A stretch of DNA of 64,000 nt from assembly GCF_002799245.1 (NCBI RefSeq), contig NZ_NEQV01000008.1, positions 62,001-126,000 on the forward strand, given 5' to 3'. This document shows, piece after piece, positions 28,147 to 37,681 of this stretch; position 1 is the first letter of the stretch; each line of letters starts with the position of its first letter. The translations under genes were made by a program, and so were the position numbers. Under the pieces are notes generated by a model that ran no database searches, was not told the origin of the DNA, and saw nothing but the letters and a program-made list of their open reading frames with translations. The DNA is from Stenotrophomonas maltophilia (GTDB taxonomy: Bacteria; Pseudomonadota; Gammaproteobacteria; Xanthomonadales; Xanthomonadaceae).

Positions 28147-30369
<2,223 letters not shown>

Positions 30370-30396
30370 TTTTCCGCCGCCACGATGTGACACCTG

Positions 30397-30427
30397 GAAA
30401 CCCGCGCTTCGGCGCGGGTTTCTTTTT
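30397..30427 (+). terminator. Intrinsic terminator of icd
   Basis: GAAACCCGCGC-TTCG-GCGCGGGTTTC followed by TTTTT lies about 28 bases after the icd stop. Confidence 0.93.
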
Positions 30428-30436
30428 GCAGACCGC

Positions 30437-30477
30437 GGGGTCAGATCCCTTTTGCATGGCAAAAGGGATCTGACCCC
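30437..30477. repeat. 41-base palindrome with GGGGTCAGATCCC arms
   Basis: GGGGTCAGATCCCTTTTGC and GCAAAAGGGATCTGACCCC form an almost perfect inverted repeat of about 19 bases per arm around an ATG centre. The GGGGTCAGATCCC headword is a recurrent dispersed element in Xanthomonadaceae. It lies just beyond the icd terminator. Confidence 0.75.
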
Positions 30478-30523
30478 AAGCGGTGAAACCGTGAAGTCCG
30501 TCGGCTGTCGGAATGCCGTCAAA

Positions 30524-30539
30524 GGGGCATGAAACTTGC
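30524..30539 (+). promoter_or_regulatory. Candidate sigma-54 (-24/-12) promoter
   Basis: GGGGCATGAAACTTGC carries the invariant GG (30526-30527) and GC (30538-30539) at the exact ten-base spacing of the RpoN consensus TGGCAC-G-N4-TTGC, with mismatches only at the first T and at C to T. It would start transcription near 30551 and leave a leader of about 130 bases before the GTPase operon. No enhancer-binding site was identified. Confidence 0.55.
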
Positions 30540-30681
30540 CCGCGATGGCCGTCGCAGAACCGATAGCAGGCGGTCTGCAGCTGCCCTCAATCTGAGCAGT
30601 CGATCACGACCGCCTTCGTCGACAATGCCCTAGCCTTGGCGACGCGAGACCACCGGGGAGGTGGTCGCTCGGGGAACACGG

Positions 30682-31647
30682 ATGGCACGCGTGCTGGTAG
30701 TGGGAACCGACATCCAGGGCGAGCAGGCCCTGCTGCAACGGCTGCGCCTGGCGTCGGCACTGCCGGACGGCCAGATCCGCCGCAGCCAGGACCTGGATGA
30801 TTGCGACCTGCTGGTCATCCGCGATACGCCGGCCCTGCGCAACGCCGCCCAGCGCATGCGCCAGCAGCGGCCGCGCCTGCAGTGCTGGATCGAGGATACC
30901 GGCGGCCAGTTGCGTGACGGCGACGGGCACCAGCACGTGCTTGACGATGGTGCCATCGGCCGCGCGCTGCGTCGCATGCAGTTGGCACCGGAGCCCATGG
31001 CCATGCAGACCGCCGCACCGATCCGCCTGGCCGATGGCGCGCACGCCATCACCCGCCTGCTGCGCGAGCGGCTGCCCTTGAGGCAGGGGCAGGCACTGCT
31101 CAGCGACGCCCACGAGCCCTTGTTGCTGATGGACCTGGAGCATGACCAGGCCGTGTTGTTGCAGGAACCGGCGAGCGCGCTGGTGGAGCGCCTGGCCGAC
31201 GCCTTCGAACGCCTGCAGCTGGATGCACTGACCCCCGCGCGCCTGCAGGTCCTGGCCGGTGAGCGGCCACGCCAGCCGCTGCGGCCGCTGTTGTGGCAAT
31301 GGGCGCAACGAAGCCGTCATTGGCAGGCACTGGACGAACGCCTGCGCGGCGCCTCGGTGAAGCTGCTGCGCTGGCCGGATTTCCGCGTACTGGGCCATGA
31401 CCACGATGGCTTCCGCCTGTGCTCGTTGCTGCTCAAGCGCGCGTGCACGGTTGAAGAATGCGCGGTGCTGCTCGAACTGCCGGCTGCAGCCGTTCGCGAT
31501 TTCATCCATGCCGCCTACCTGTGTGGCTATGCGCAGCTGCAGGCCGCCCCCGCGACGCCGATGATGGCGACAGGTGGCACCCGCACCGACAATGGATTGC
31601 TTGCCCGCCTATGGCGGCATCTGCGTGGGAGCGAGCGCAATGCGTGA
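30682..31647 (+). CDS. Unknown regulatory protein with receiver-like N-terminus (first gene of GTPase/roadblock operon)
   Basis: I do not recognise this 321-residue protein as a named family. The N-terminal about 80 residues (MARVLVVGTDIQGEQALLQR, then DLDDCDLLVIRDTPALR) look like a receiver fold without a full acidic pocket. The C-terminal part (about 230-290, CTVEECAVLLELPAAAVRDF) resembles a winged-helix or PatA/DUF4388-like helical domain, and the end is low complexity. The ATG at 30682 has GGGGAA upstream. Its last 8 bases overlap the GTPase gene. By position it could act as an input or adaptor for the downstream switch; this is inference. Confidence 0.6.
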   Translation: MARVLVVGTDIQGEQALLQRLRLASALPDGQIRRSQDLDDCDLLVIRDTPALRNAAQRMRQQRPRLQCWIEDTGGQLRDGDGHQHVLDDGAIGRALRRMQLAPEPMAMQTAAPIRLADGAHAITRLLRERLPLRQGQALLSDAHEPLLLMDLEHDQAVLLQEPASALVERLADAFERLQLDALTPARLQVLAGERPRQPLRPLLWQWAQRSRHWQALDERLRGASVKLLRWPDFRVLGHDHDGFRLCSLLLKRACTVEECAVLLELPAAAVRDFIHAAYLCGYAQLQAAPATPMMATGGTRTDNGLLARLWRHLRGSERNA

Positions 31648-32188
31648 GCACAAGGTGGTCGTGCTGGGCGGCATGGGCAGCGGCAAGTCGACGCTGGTGC
31701 GCAGCATCGCCGCGGGCGCGGTGATCGACACGGATGTGGCCAACAGTGATCGTCTCGGCGCCGACAAGGCCTCCACCACCGTCGCGCTGGACTACGCAGA
31801 CATCGACCTGCCCAACGGTGAACGCCTGCGTCTCTACGGAACGCCCGGCCAGCAGCGCTTCGATTTCCTGTGGCCGATCCTGCTGCAGGGCGCGCGTGGC
31901 GCGGTGCTGCTGCTGGATGCACGCCGCGCCGGCGTGGCCAGCGAGCTGCAGGACTACCTGCAGGTGCTGCAGCCGTTCGCAGCATCCCTGGCACTGGTTG
32001 TGGCGGTCACCCACCTGGACCAGGCACCACAGGCAGCACTGGATGACTGGGCCACGCATGCCTGCCTTGATGACCAGCCGCTGCCGTTGCTGGCCGTGGA
32101 TGCGCGTGACCGCGAACAGGGACTGCTGCTGATGGATGTATTGATGAGCGAAATGGAAGCGCACGCACTGGTGGCTGCGCATGGCTGA
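31640..32188 (+). CDS. Ras-like small GTPase (COG2229/MglA-like class)
   Basis: The 182-residue GTPase has a P-loop GGMGSGKST (10-18), a switch II motif GTPGQQRF in place of DxxGQ, and a G4 region VVAVTHLDQ instead of N/TKxD, all in the order of the bacterial COG2229 GTPases that work with roadblock proteins. These proteins act as nucleotide-driven switches, for example in MglA-type polarity control or streptomycete conservons. The ATG at 31640 overlaps the upstream gene, and the end overlaps the next by 8 bases, so the operon is tightly coupled. The altered G4 motif may weaken guanine specificity. Confidence 0.85.
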   Translation: MREHKVVVLGGMGSGKSTLVRSIAAGAVIDTDVANSDRLGADKASTTVALDYADIDLPNGERLRLYGTPGQQRFDFLWPILLQGARGAVLLLDARRAGVASELQDYLQVLQPFAASLALVVAVTHLDQAPQAALDDWATHACLDDQPLPLLAVDARDREQGLLLMDVLMSEMEAHALVAAHG

Positions 32189-32597
32189 CGGGCAGATGGC
32201 GGTACTGCCCGATGCCGGCCAGCGTGAGCGCCTGCAGCCCCTGTTGCAGGACCTGCAGCAGCGGGTGGAAGGGGTGCGCACGGTGGTGCTGGCCAGCGTC
32301 GATGGCTTTGCCCTGGTCAGCGCCGGTGCCGACGGGCGCGGCGAGCGGCTGGCAGCGATGACCAGCGCAATGCTGGCGCTGGCCGCGGCGGTTGGGCGTG
32401 AACTGGTGCTGGGTGATCTGCAGACACTGATGCTGGAAGCGGCCGGCGGCAAGGTGCTGATGCTGGCGATCCAGGCCGATGGGCGCGCACCACTGCTGCT
32501 GATGGCGGCCTGCGACCAGCGCAGCGTGATCGGCCAGGTGCTGTGGCAGAGCAGGGAATGTGGCCAGGCGATCCTGGCTGAACTCGGCGGATCGTGA
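32181..32597 (+). CDS. Roadblock/LC7 domain protein
   Basis: The 138-residue protein has a roadblock/LC7 fold (about 20-125): an N-terminal amphipathic helix, then VRTVVLASVDGFALVSAG, a helix rich in Ala, and the strand pair DLQTLMLEAAGGKVLMLAI. MglB-type roadblock proteins are GTPase-activating partners or scaffolds of the adjacent small GTPase. The gene overlaps the GTPase gene by 8 bases and is followed by a second roadblock-like gene. Which of the two acts as GAP cannot be decided from sequence. Confidence 0.85.
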   Translation: MADGQMAVLPDAGQRERLQPLLQDLQQRVEGVRTVVLASVDGFALVSAGADGRGERLAAMTSAMLALAAAVGRELVLGDLQTLMLEAAGGKVLMLAIQADGRAPLLLMAACDQRSVIGQVLWQSRECGQAILAELGGS

Positions 32598-32650
32598 GCC
32601 CAGCCGCAGGGGAACGAGGGGCTCGAACCAACATCGACAAGGGGTGCGAC

Positions 32651-33010
32651 GTGGCTGGATTGAATGAATCGTTGAACGCACTGATGGGCATCGACGGCGC
32701 GCAGGCAGTGGCGCTGGTCGACTATGAAAGCGGCATGCTGCTGGGCGAAGCCGGTGCCGGCATGGACATGGAAGTGGCCGCCGCCGGCAACACCGAAGTG
32801 ATCCGCGCCAAGATGAAGACCGCCGCGTCGTTGAACCTCAACGACAGCATCGAGGACATCCTGATTTCGCTGGGCAAGGCGTACCACATCATGCGCCCGG
32901 TGGCGAAGAAGAAGGGCCTGTTCTTCTACATCGTGCTGGACCGTACCAAGTCCAACCTGGCATTGGCCCGGCGCAAGGTGCAGGACGTGGAGGCCGAGCT
33001 GGCAATCTGA
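32651..33010 (+). CDS. Second roadblock-like protein
   Basis: The 119-residue product (GTG start, AGLNESLNALMGIDGAQAVA) has the roadblock pattern with ALVDYESGMLLGEAG and a late strand GLFFYIVLDRTKSNL, and is shorter and more divergent than the preceding roadblock gene. I favour the GTG at 32651 because AAGGGG is six bases upstream; an earlier GTG (32594) overlapping the previous stop would add 19 unsupported residues. Two roadblock proteins beside one GTPase suggest a heterodimeric regulator. It ends 5 bases before a REP pair. Confidence 0.75.
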   Translation: MAGLNESLNALMGIDGAQAVALVDYESGMLLGEAGAGMDMEVAAAGNTEVIRAKMKTAASLNLNDSIEDILISLGKAYHIMRPVAKKKGLFFYIVLDRTKSNLALARRKVQDVEAELAI

Positions 33011-33014
33011 GCCG

Positions 33015-33090
33015 GTAGCGCCGGCCGCTGGCCGGCACCTGCATGGATCCACCGACGGTCCAGGTGCTGCCGGCCAGCGGCCGGCACTAC
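33015..33090. repeat. Inverted pair of GTAG-type REP units
   Basis: Two units with the GCCGGCCGCTGGCCGGC core face each other, giving a large potential hairpin between the roadblock operon and aceK. It resembles the dimer at 26635-26706. Confidence 0.85.
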
Positions 33091-33156
33091 CTTTGCGCTC
33101 GACGGCGTCGCACACGCCGGCGTATGGTGTAACCGGTCCTTCCCGGTGAGCCGTGC

Positions 33157-34887
33157 ATGCCCGAGCCTGACTTCGCTGCCGAGTTGGCGTCGCGCATCGC
33201 CGGCGCCATCCACGCCGGCTTCGAGCAGTACCACGCCCGCTTTGCGGCGATCACTGCCCGTGCCCGGCATCGCTTCGAGCAGCGTGACTGGACCGGGGCG
33301 CGCCAGGATGCAGTCGAGCGCATCGCGTTGTACGACCTGTGCATCGCCGAACAGATGGATGCGCTGCGGCGACTTGCTGGTGAAGCGATCGGGGAGCGTG
33401 CGCTGTGGCTGCAGGTGCATGCACGTTACAGCGCGTTGCTGCAGGGGCTGATCGACGCCGAGCTATACAAGACCTTCTACAACACGCTGTCGCGGCGCTT
33501 GTTTTCCACCCGTGGCGTGGACCCGGCGCTGGAGTTCATCGCCTTCGATGTCGAGCCATCCGATGCGATCACCCATCCGGTCGCGCGGCATACCTACGCG
33601 GTTTCGCCGACGCGGCCGGTGGAGGCGCTGCAGCGCGTGTTGGCTGACTACCGCTTCGGTGTTCCGTATGCGCACCAGCTGCGCTGCGCGGCGGCCATCG
33701 CCGTGCGCCTGCTGGACGATCTGGCCCATTGGGGCGATACACCGGTGCGCAGCATCGAGCTGCTCGACACCGTGTTCTATCGCGAGCGCCGCGCCTATCT
33801 GGTCGGCCGCGTGTTCGGCGAGCACCGCTTCTCACCGTGCGTGATCGCCCTGGTCAACGATGGTCAGGGCCTGCGTGCCGATGCGGTGCTGACCCGTCGC
33901 CGCGATGTCGCCCACCTGTTCGGTGTATCGCGCAGCTACTTCCAGGCTGACCTCGCCACGGTCGGCGATGCGGTAGTGTTCCTGCGCAGCCTGTTGCCGG
34001 GCAAGCCCATTGATGAGATCTACACCGTGCTGGGCCGCGCCAAGCAGGGCAAGACCGAGCGCTACCGCACCTTCTTCCGCCACTTCAACGAACATCCGCA
34101 GGAGCGGCTGGTGCCCGCCGAAGGCACGCCGGGCATGGTCATGGCGGTGTTCACCCTGCCCAGCTATCCGCTGGTGTTCAAGTTGATCCGCGATCGCTTC
34201 GCCTGGCCCAAGTCCATGTCGCGGCAGCAGGTGGAGGAGAAGTACGCGCTGGTGTTCAATCTCGACCGCGTGGGCCGCCTGCTCGACGCACAGCCGTATC
34301 GCCACCTGCGTTTCCCGCGCGACCGCTTCGCACCGGCTTTGCTGGAAGAGCTGCTGGAGCAGTGCGCGCAGAGCGTGCGCGTCGATGGCGACCAGGTGGA
34401 AGTTGCGCTGTGCTACGTGCAGCGCCGCTTCCGTCCGCTGAACCTGTACCTGCGCGAGCAGGGCGGCGACGCGGTGCGCGCGGCGGTACTCGACTACGCG
34501 GAGGCGATCACCGACATGGCGCGCAACAACATCTTCCCCGGCGACATGCTGCCGAAGAACTTCGGCGTATCCCGGCACGGCCGGGCCGTGTTCTACGACT
34601 ATGACGAGCTGTGCCTGGTCAGCGACTGCGTGTTCCGCGCCTGGCCGCAGCCGCGTACGCCGGAGGAAGCCATGGCCGACGAGCCCTGGTTCCATGTCGG
34701 TCCACGCGATGTGTTTCCCGAGCGCTTCGGCCCGTTCATGGGCCTGCCGGCGGGAGAGCTGGCCGCAGTGCGCGAGCACTACCGGCACCTGTTCGATCCG
34801 GCGTGGTGGCAGGGCCTGCAGGCGCGCTTCGCCGGTGGTGATTATCCGGATACGCCGCCCTACGCAGCGGCCCATCGCCTGGCCTGA
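33157..34887 (+). CDS. aceK: Isocitrate dehydrogenase kinase/phosphatase
   Basis: The 576-residue enzyme shows the AceK regulatory half (about 1-300) and the kinase/phosphatase half, with EGTPGMVMAVFTLPSYPLVFKLI (nucleotide loop and Lys), EVALCYVQRRFRPLNLYL, and the catalytic segment ARNNIFPGDMLPKNFGVSRHGRAVFYDYDE with both Asn and Asp ligands. AceK phosphorylates and dephosphorylates isocitrate dehydrogenase, steering carbon to the glyoxylate shunt. aceBA are not in the window. The nearby icd encodes the monomeric enzyme, not the dimeric form on which AceK is best studied. The start at 33157 gives the family N-terminus. Confidence 0.95.
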   Translation: MPEPDFAAELASRIAGAIHAGFEQYHARFAAITARARHRFEQRDWTGARQDAVERIALYDLCIAEQMDALRRLAGEAIGERALWLQVHARYSALLQGLIDAELYKTFYNTLSRRLFSTRGVDPALEFIAFDVEPSDAITHPVARHTYAVSPTRPVEALQRVLADYRFGVPYAHQLRCAAAIAVRLLDDLAHWGDTPVRSIELLDTVFYRERRAYLVGRVFGEHRFSPCVIALVNDGQGLRADAVLTRRRDVAHLFGVSRSYFQADLATVGDAVVFLRSLLPGKPIDEIYTVLGRAKQGKTERYRTFFRHFNEHPQERLVPAEGTPGMVMAVFTLPSYPLVFKLIRDRFAWPKSMSRQQVEEKYALVFNLDRVGRLLDAQPYRHLRFPRDRFAPALLEELLEQCAQSVRVDGDQVEVALCYVQRRFRPLNLYLREQGGDAVRAAVLDYAEAITDMARNNIFPGDMLPKNFGVSRHGRAVFYDYDELCLVSDCVFRAWPQPRTPEEAMADEPWFHVGPRDVFPERFGPFMGLPAGELAAVREHYRHLFDPAWWQGLQARFAGGDYPDTPPYAAAHRLA

Positions 34888-34967
34888 ACGGATTGGCGTG
34901 AACCGCCTGCCGGCCCGGTCCGGACTGCGGTACGCTCGGCGCTCACTTCATCACCACGGATCCGGCA

Positions 34968-35858
34968 ATGATGCGTTCCCCCCTGTTCCTTGCCCTGGCC
35001 CTGGCGTTCACCGCCGGTGCCCCCCTGCTGCCGGCCGATGCCGTCGCCCAGAACGCGCGCGCCGTGCGCGCCACGGCCGAGATGAGCATGGCACTGTCGG
35101 GCAGTATCGACGTGGCGGCCGATGGTTCGGTCAGCAAGCTGACCCTGGACCAGCAGGCGATGCTCGCACCGGGCATCGCGTCGTTCGTGGAAGGCACCAT
35201 CCGTGGCTGGCAGTTCGAGCCGACCCTGCGTGACGGCAGCGCGATCGCCGTCCACGCGCCGCTACGGGTGCGCCTGCGTGGCAAGGAGCAGGACGACGGC
35301 AGCTACCAGATCAGCATGACCAGTGTCGATTTCAGCGACTACGACCCGAGCTCCACCTCGACGGTGACCCGCAAGAGCATGCCGCCGCCGCGCTACCCCG
35401 AGGATGCCTTCCGCAATGGCGGGCAGGGTGACGTGCTGCTGCTGGTGAAGGTCGCACGCGACGGCACCGTGGCCGATGTCATTGCCGAACAGGTGAACAT
35501 GACCGTGGTCGCACCGGAACGGGCCATGGCCAGGATGCGCGACATCCTGGCCAAGGCCAGCATCAGCGGGGCCCGCAAGTGGACCTTCGTCCCGCCGACC
35601 ACCGGTGAGGACAGCACGCGGGATTCCTGGACCGTGCGCGTGCCGGTGACTTTCGCCCTGAACGACAACGGCAACGCCCAGCCGGAGCGCTATGGCCGCT
35701 GGCGGGCCTTCATCCCCGGCCCGCGCCAGGCCGCACCGTGGCGCAAGCCGGATGCTGCCGGACAGGCGGGCAGCGATCTTCTGCCCGCCGGGGGCGTGTA
35801 CATGGTCGATGGCACCCAGCGTGGCCTGCGCCTGCTGACGCCGCTGGCCCAGCGCTGA
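34968..35858 (+). CDS. Periplasmic protein with TonB C-terminal-like domain
   Basis: The 296-residue protein begins with a signal peptide (MMRSPLFLALALAFTAGAPLLPADAVAQ) and contains a TonB C-terminal-like domain (about 135-240) with PPPRYPEDAFRNGGQGDVLLLVKVARDGTVADV. Unlike TonB it has no N-terminal uncleaved anchor with SxxxH and no Pro-rich spacer, so it probably is not a classical energy transducer. The preceding half (about 35-110) may be a second, degenerate copy of the same fold. It is monocistronic. Confidence 0.8.
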   Translation: MMRSPLFLALALAFTAGAPLLPADAVAQNARAVRATAEMSMALSGSIDVAADGSVSKLTLDQQAMLAPGIASFVEGTIRGWQFEPTLRDGSAIAVHAPLRVRLRGKEQDDGSYQISMTSVDFSDYDPSSTSTVTRKSMPPPRYPEDAFRNGGQGDVLLLVKVARDGTVADVIAEQVNMTVVAPERAMARMRDILAKASISGARKWTFVPPTTGEDSTRDSWTVRVPVTFALNDNGNAQPERYGRWRAFIPGPRQAAPWRKPDAAGQAGSDLLPAGGVYMVDGTQRGLRLLTPLAQR

Positions 35859-35897
35859 GCCCGGCGCGGTGAAGCGGCCGGCCGGGCCGGCCGCTTC

Positions 35898-37472
35898 TCA
35901 GTCCGCGTACGGGTAGACCACCACCCGGTTGCGGCCCTGCTCCTTGGCCATGTACAGGGCCTTGTCGGCCAGCCGCAGCGCCTGCTCGGCATCGACATGG
36001 AAGCTGGGGAAGTGGGCGACGCCCAGCGACACGGTGATGGTGCCGACCGGTTCGAACGGATGATCGGCGATGTGCTGGCGCAGGCGCTCGCCGGCCTGGC
36101 GCGCCGGGTCGGTACTGATGCCCGGCAACAGCAGCAGGAATTCCTCACCACCGGCGCGGCAGAGGATGTCGCTGTCACGCGAGTAGCGGCGCATCTGGTC
36201 GGCAATATGGACGATGGCGGCGTCGCCGACGTCATGGCCATGGCGGTCGTTGATCGATTTGAAGCGATCGATGTCCAGCGCCAGGATCGCGAACGGAATG
36301 CCCTGCACCTGCAATGCATCCAGCGCCTGCTGCAGGCCACGGCGATTGAGCAGGCCGGTCAGCGGATCAGTGCGGTTGGCGCGGTTGAGCGTACCGATGC
36401 GGTCCTGCAGGGCGTTGAAGCTGTGCAGGACCGCCTGCTTGAGCTGGGCCACCTCGAAGTACCACGCGCGGATGCCGCTGACGTGGTTGATCGCGTTGCC
36501 GGTGTCCTCGCCGCCCTGCACGTTGCGCGCCAGCTGCCACAGCGGCATCGAGATGCGCCGGGCGAACCACCAGGTGATCAGCAGTGACAGCAGGCCGAGC
36601 GGGATCGCGTTCCAGATCACCGCCGTCATCAACCGCGACAACGGCTGCAACGTGGCCTCGGTCGGCCGCTGGGCGATGATGCCCCAGCCGGTGGCCGGTA
36701 CCGGTGCATAACCGGCCAGCATCGACACGCCCAGGTTGTTGCGTACCTGCTGCGCACCGCGTTCACCACGCACCACCGCCTTCACCGCCGGGTTGCCGAC
36801 CACGTAGTCGCCGACCCGCTTGCCATCGGCGTGGTACAGCAGGCGGCCATGGCGATCCACCACGTACAGGTAGGAACCATCGCGGTAGTAGTGCTTGCCC
36901 AGCAGCGTGTGCAGCGCGCTGCGCTGGCGCAGGTACAGGGTGCCGCTGACGTAGCCGCGATAGCGGCCCTGGCGGTCGAAGATCGGGTGCGACAGCGAGA
37001 CCAGCAGCTTGCCGGTGGCCGACTGGTAGGGGTCGCTGATCATCGGCTGGCGCGAGGCCAGTGCGGCGTTGTTGCCGACGCTGTGCAGGATCTCGCCCTG
37101 CAGTTGCAGGGTCTGCGGCGACGTGGCGATCACCAGGCCGTCGGCGTCGACCACCAGCGAGGAATTGAAGCTGTTGGTCTGCAGCTGCAGGCGGCTGGCT
37201 TCATCCTGCGCCTGTGCCGGATCGAGGTCACTCTGGCCGAGCCGGGTGGCGGCGTAGGCCAGCTCCTGCTGGGCGGCCAGCAGGAAGTTCTGGGTGGTCT
37301 CTGCCAGCTTGGTGGCATAGACGCGATTGGCTTCCAGGGTGTTGCCGACCAGCTGGTCGCGCTGCACGCGGTAGCTGGCCAGCAGGGTATTGGCCAGGGC
37401 GATGATGGCGCTGAGCAGGGCCAGCGCGAGGATCAGCTTGCCCAGGTTGAGGCGGGGGGACAGCGTACGCAT
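35898..37472 (-). CDS. Membrane diguanylate cyclase with extracytoplasmic sensor
   Basis: The 524-residue protein has two membrane helices (about 12-30 and 285-305) that bracket a periplasmic double-Cache-like sensor (about 35-280, LYVVDRHGRLLYHADGKRVG), a HAMP-like linker, and a C-terminal GGDEF domain (about 365-520). The active site reads RAGGEEF, and an RDSD inhibitory site lies five residues upstream, so it should be an active, product-inhibited diguanylate cyclase. It sits between the TonB-domain gene (convergent) and rho (same strand, after a terminator), and shows no operon partner. Confidence 0.92.
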   Translation of the reverse strand: MRTLSPRLNLGKLILALALLSAIIALANTLLASYRVQRDQLVGNTLEANRVYATKLAETTQNFLLAAQQELAYAATRLGQSDLDPAQAQDEASRLQLQTNSFNSSLVVDADGLVIATSPQTLQLQGEILHSVGNNAALASRQPMISDPYQSATGKLLVSLSHPIFDRQGRYRGYVSGTLYLRQRSALHTLLGKHYYRDGSYLYVVDRHGRLLYHADGKRVGDYVVGNPAVKAVVRGERGAQQVRNNLGVSMLAGYAPVPATGWGIIAQRPTEATLQPLSRLMTAVIWNAIPLGLLSLLITWWFARRISMPLWQLARNVQGGEDTGNAINHVSGIRAWYFEVAQLKQAVLHSFNALQDRIGTLNRANRTDPLTGLLNRRGLQQALDALQVQGIPFAILALDIDRFKSINDRHGHDVGDAAIVHIADQMRRYSRDSDILCRAGGEEFLLLLPGISTDPARQAGERLRQHIADHPFEPVGTITVSLGVAHFPSFHVDAEQALRLADKALYMAKEQGRNRVVVYPYAD

Positions 37473-37627
37473 GCGTCGACGGATCCGGCAGGAGGCTGGA
37501 CCCGACCGGTTCTCCGGAAGGGGCGACAGCGGGAATCGGTGGCCACGCCCGCGGGGCCGGGCTGGGGGTCGGGCGAATTATCGCCAAAAGTCGGCGGCGG
37601 CAAAGTGAAGTGGGTCGCCCTGCAGGC

Positions 37628-37665
37628 AAAAAAAAACCTGCCGCAGCGAGCGGCAGGTTCTTTTC
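37628..37665 (-). terminator. Intrinsic terminator of rho
   Basis: On the minus strand, AACCTGCCG-CTCGCTG-CGGCAGGTT is followed by a run of eight to nine T, about 20 bases after the rho stop. The flanking A-run also gives a weaker bidirectional appearance. Confidence 0.92.
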
Positions 37666-37681
37666 GATGCAATGCCGTGGA

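Noticed and set aside
32594..32650. Earlier GTG start of the second roadblock gene
   Set aside because: It would add 19 residues with no roadblock similarity; the GTG at 32651 has AAGGGG six bases upstream. Because the earlier GTG overlaps the previous stop it is not completely excluded.
34968..35858. Classical TonB energy transducer
   Set aside because: The protein has a cleavable-type signal peptide and neither the anchor motif nor the Pro-rich spacer of TonB; only the C-terminal domain is TonB-like.
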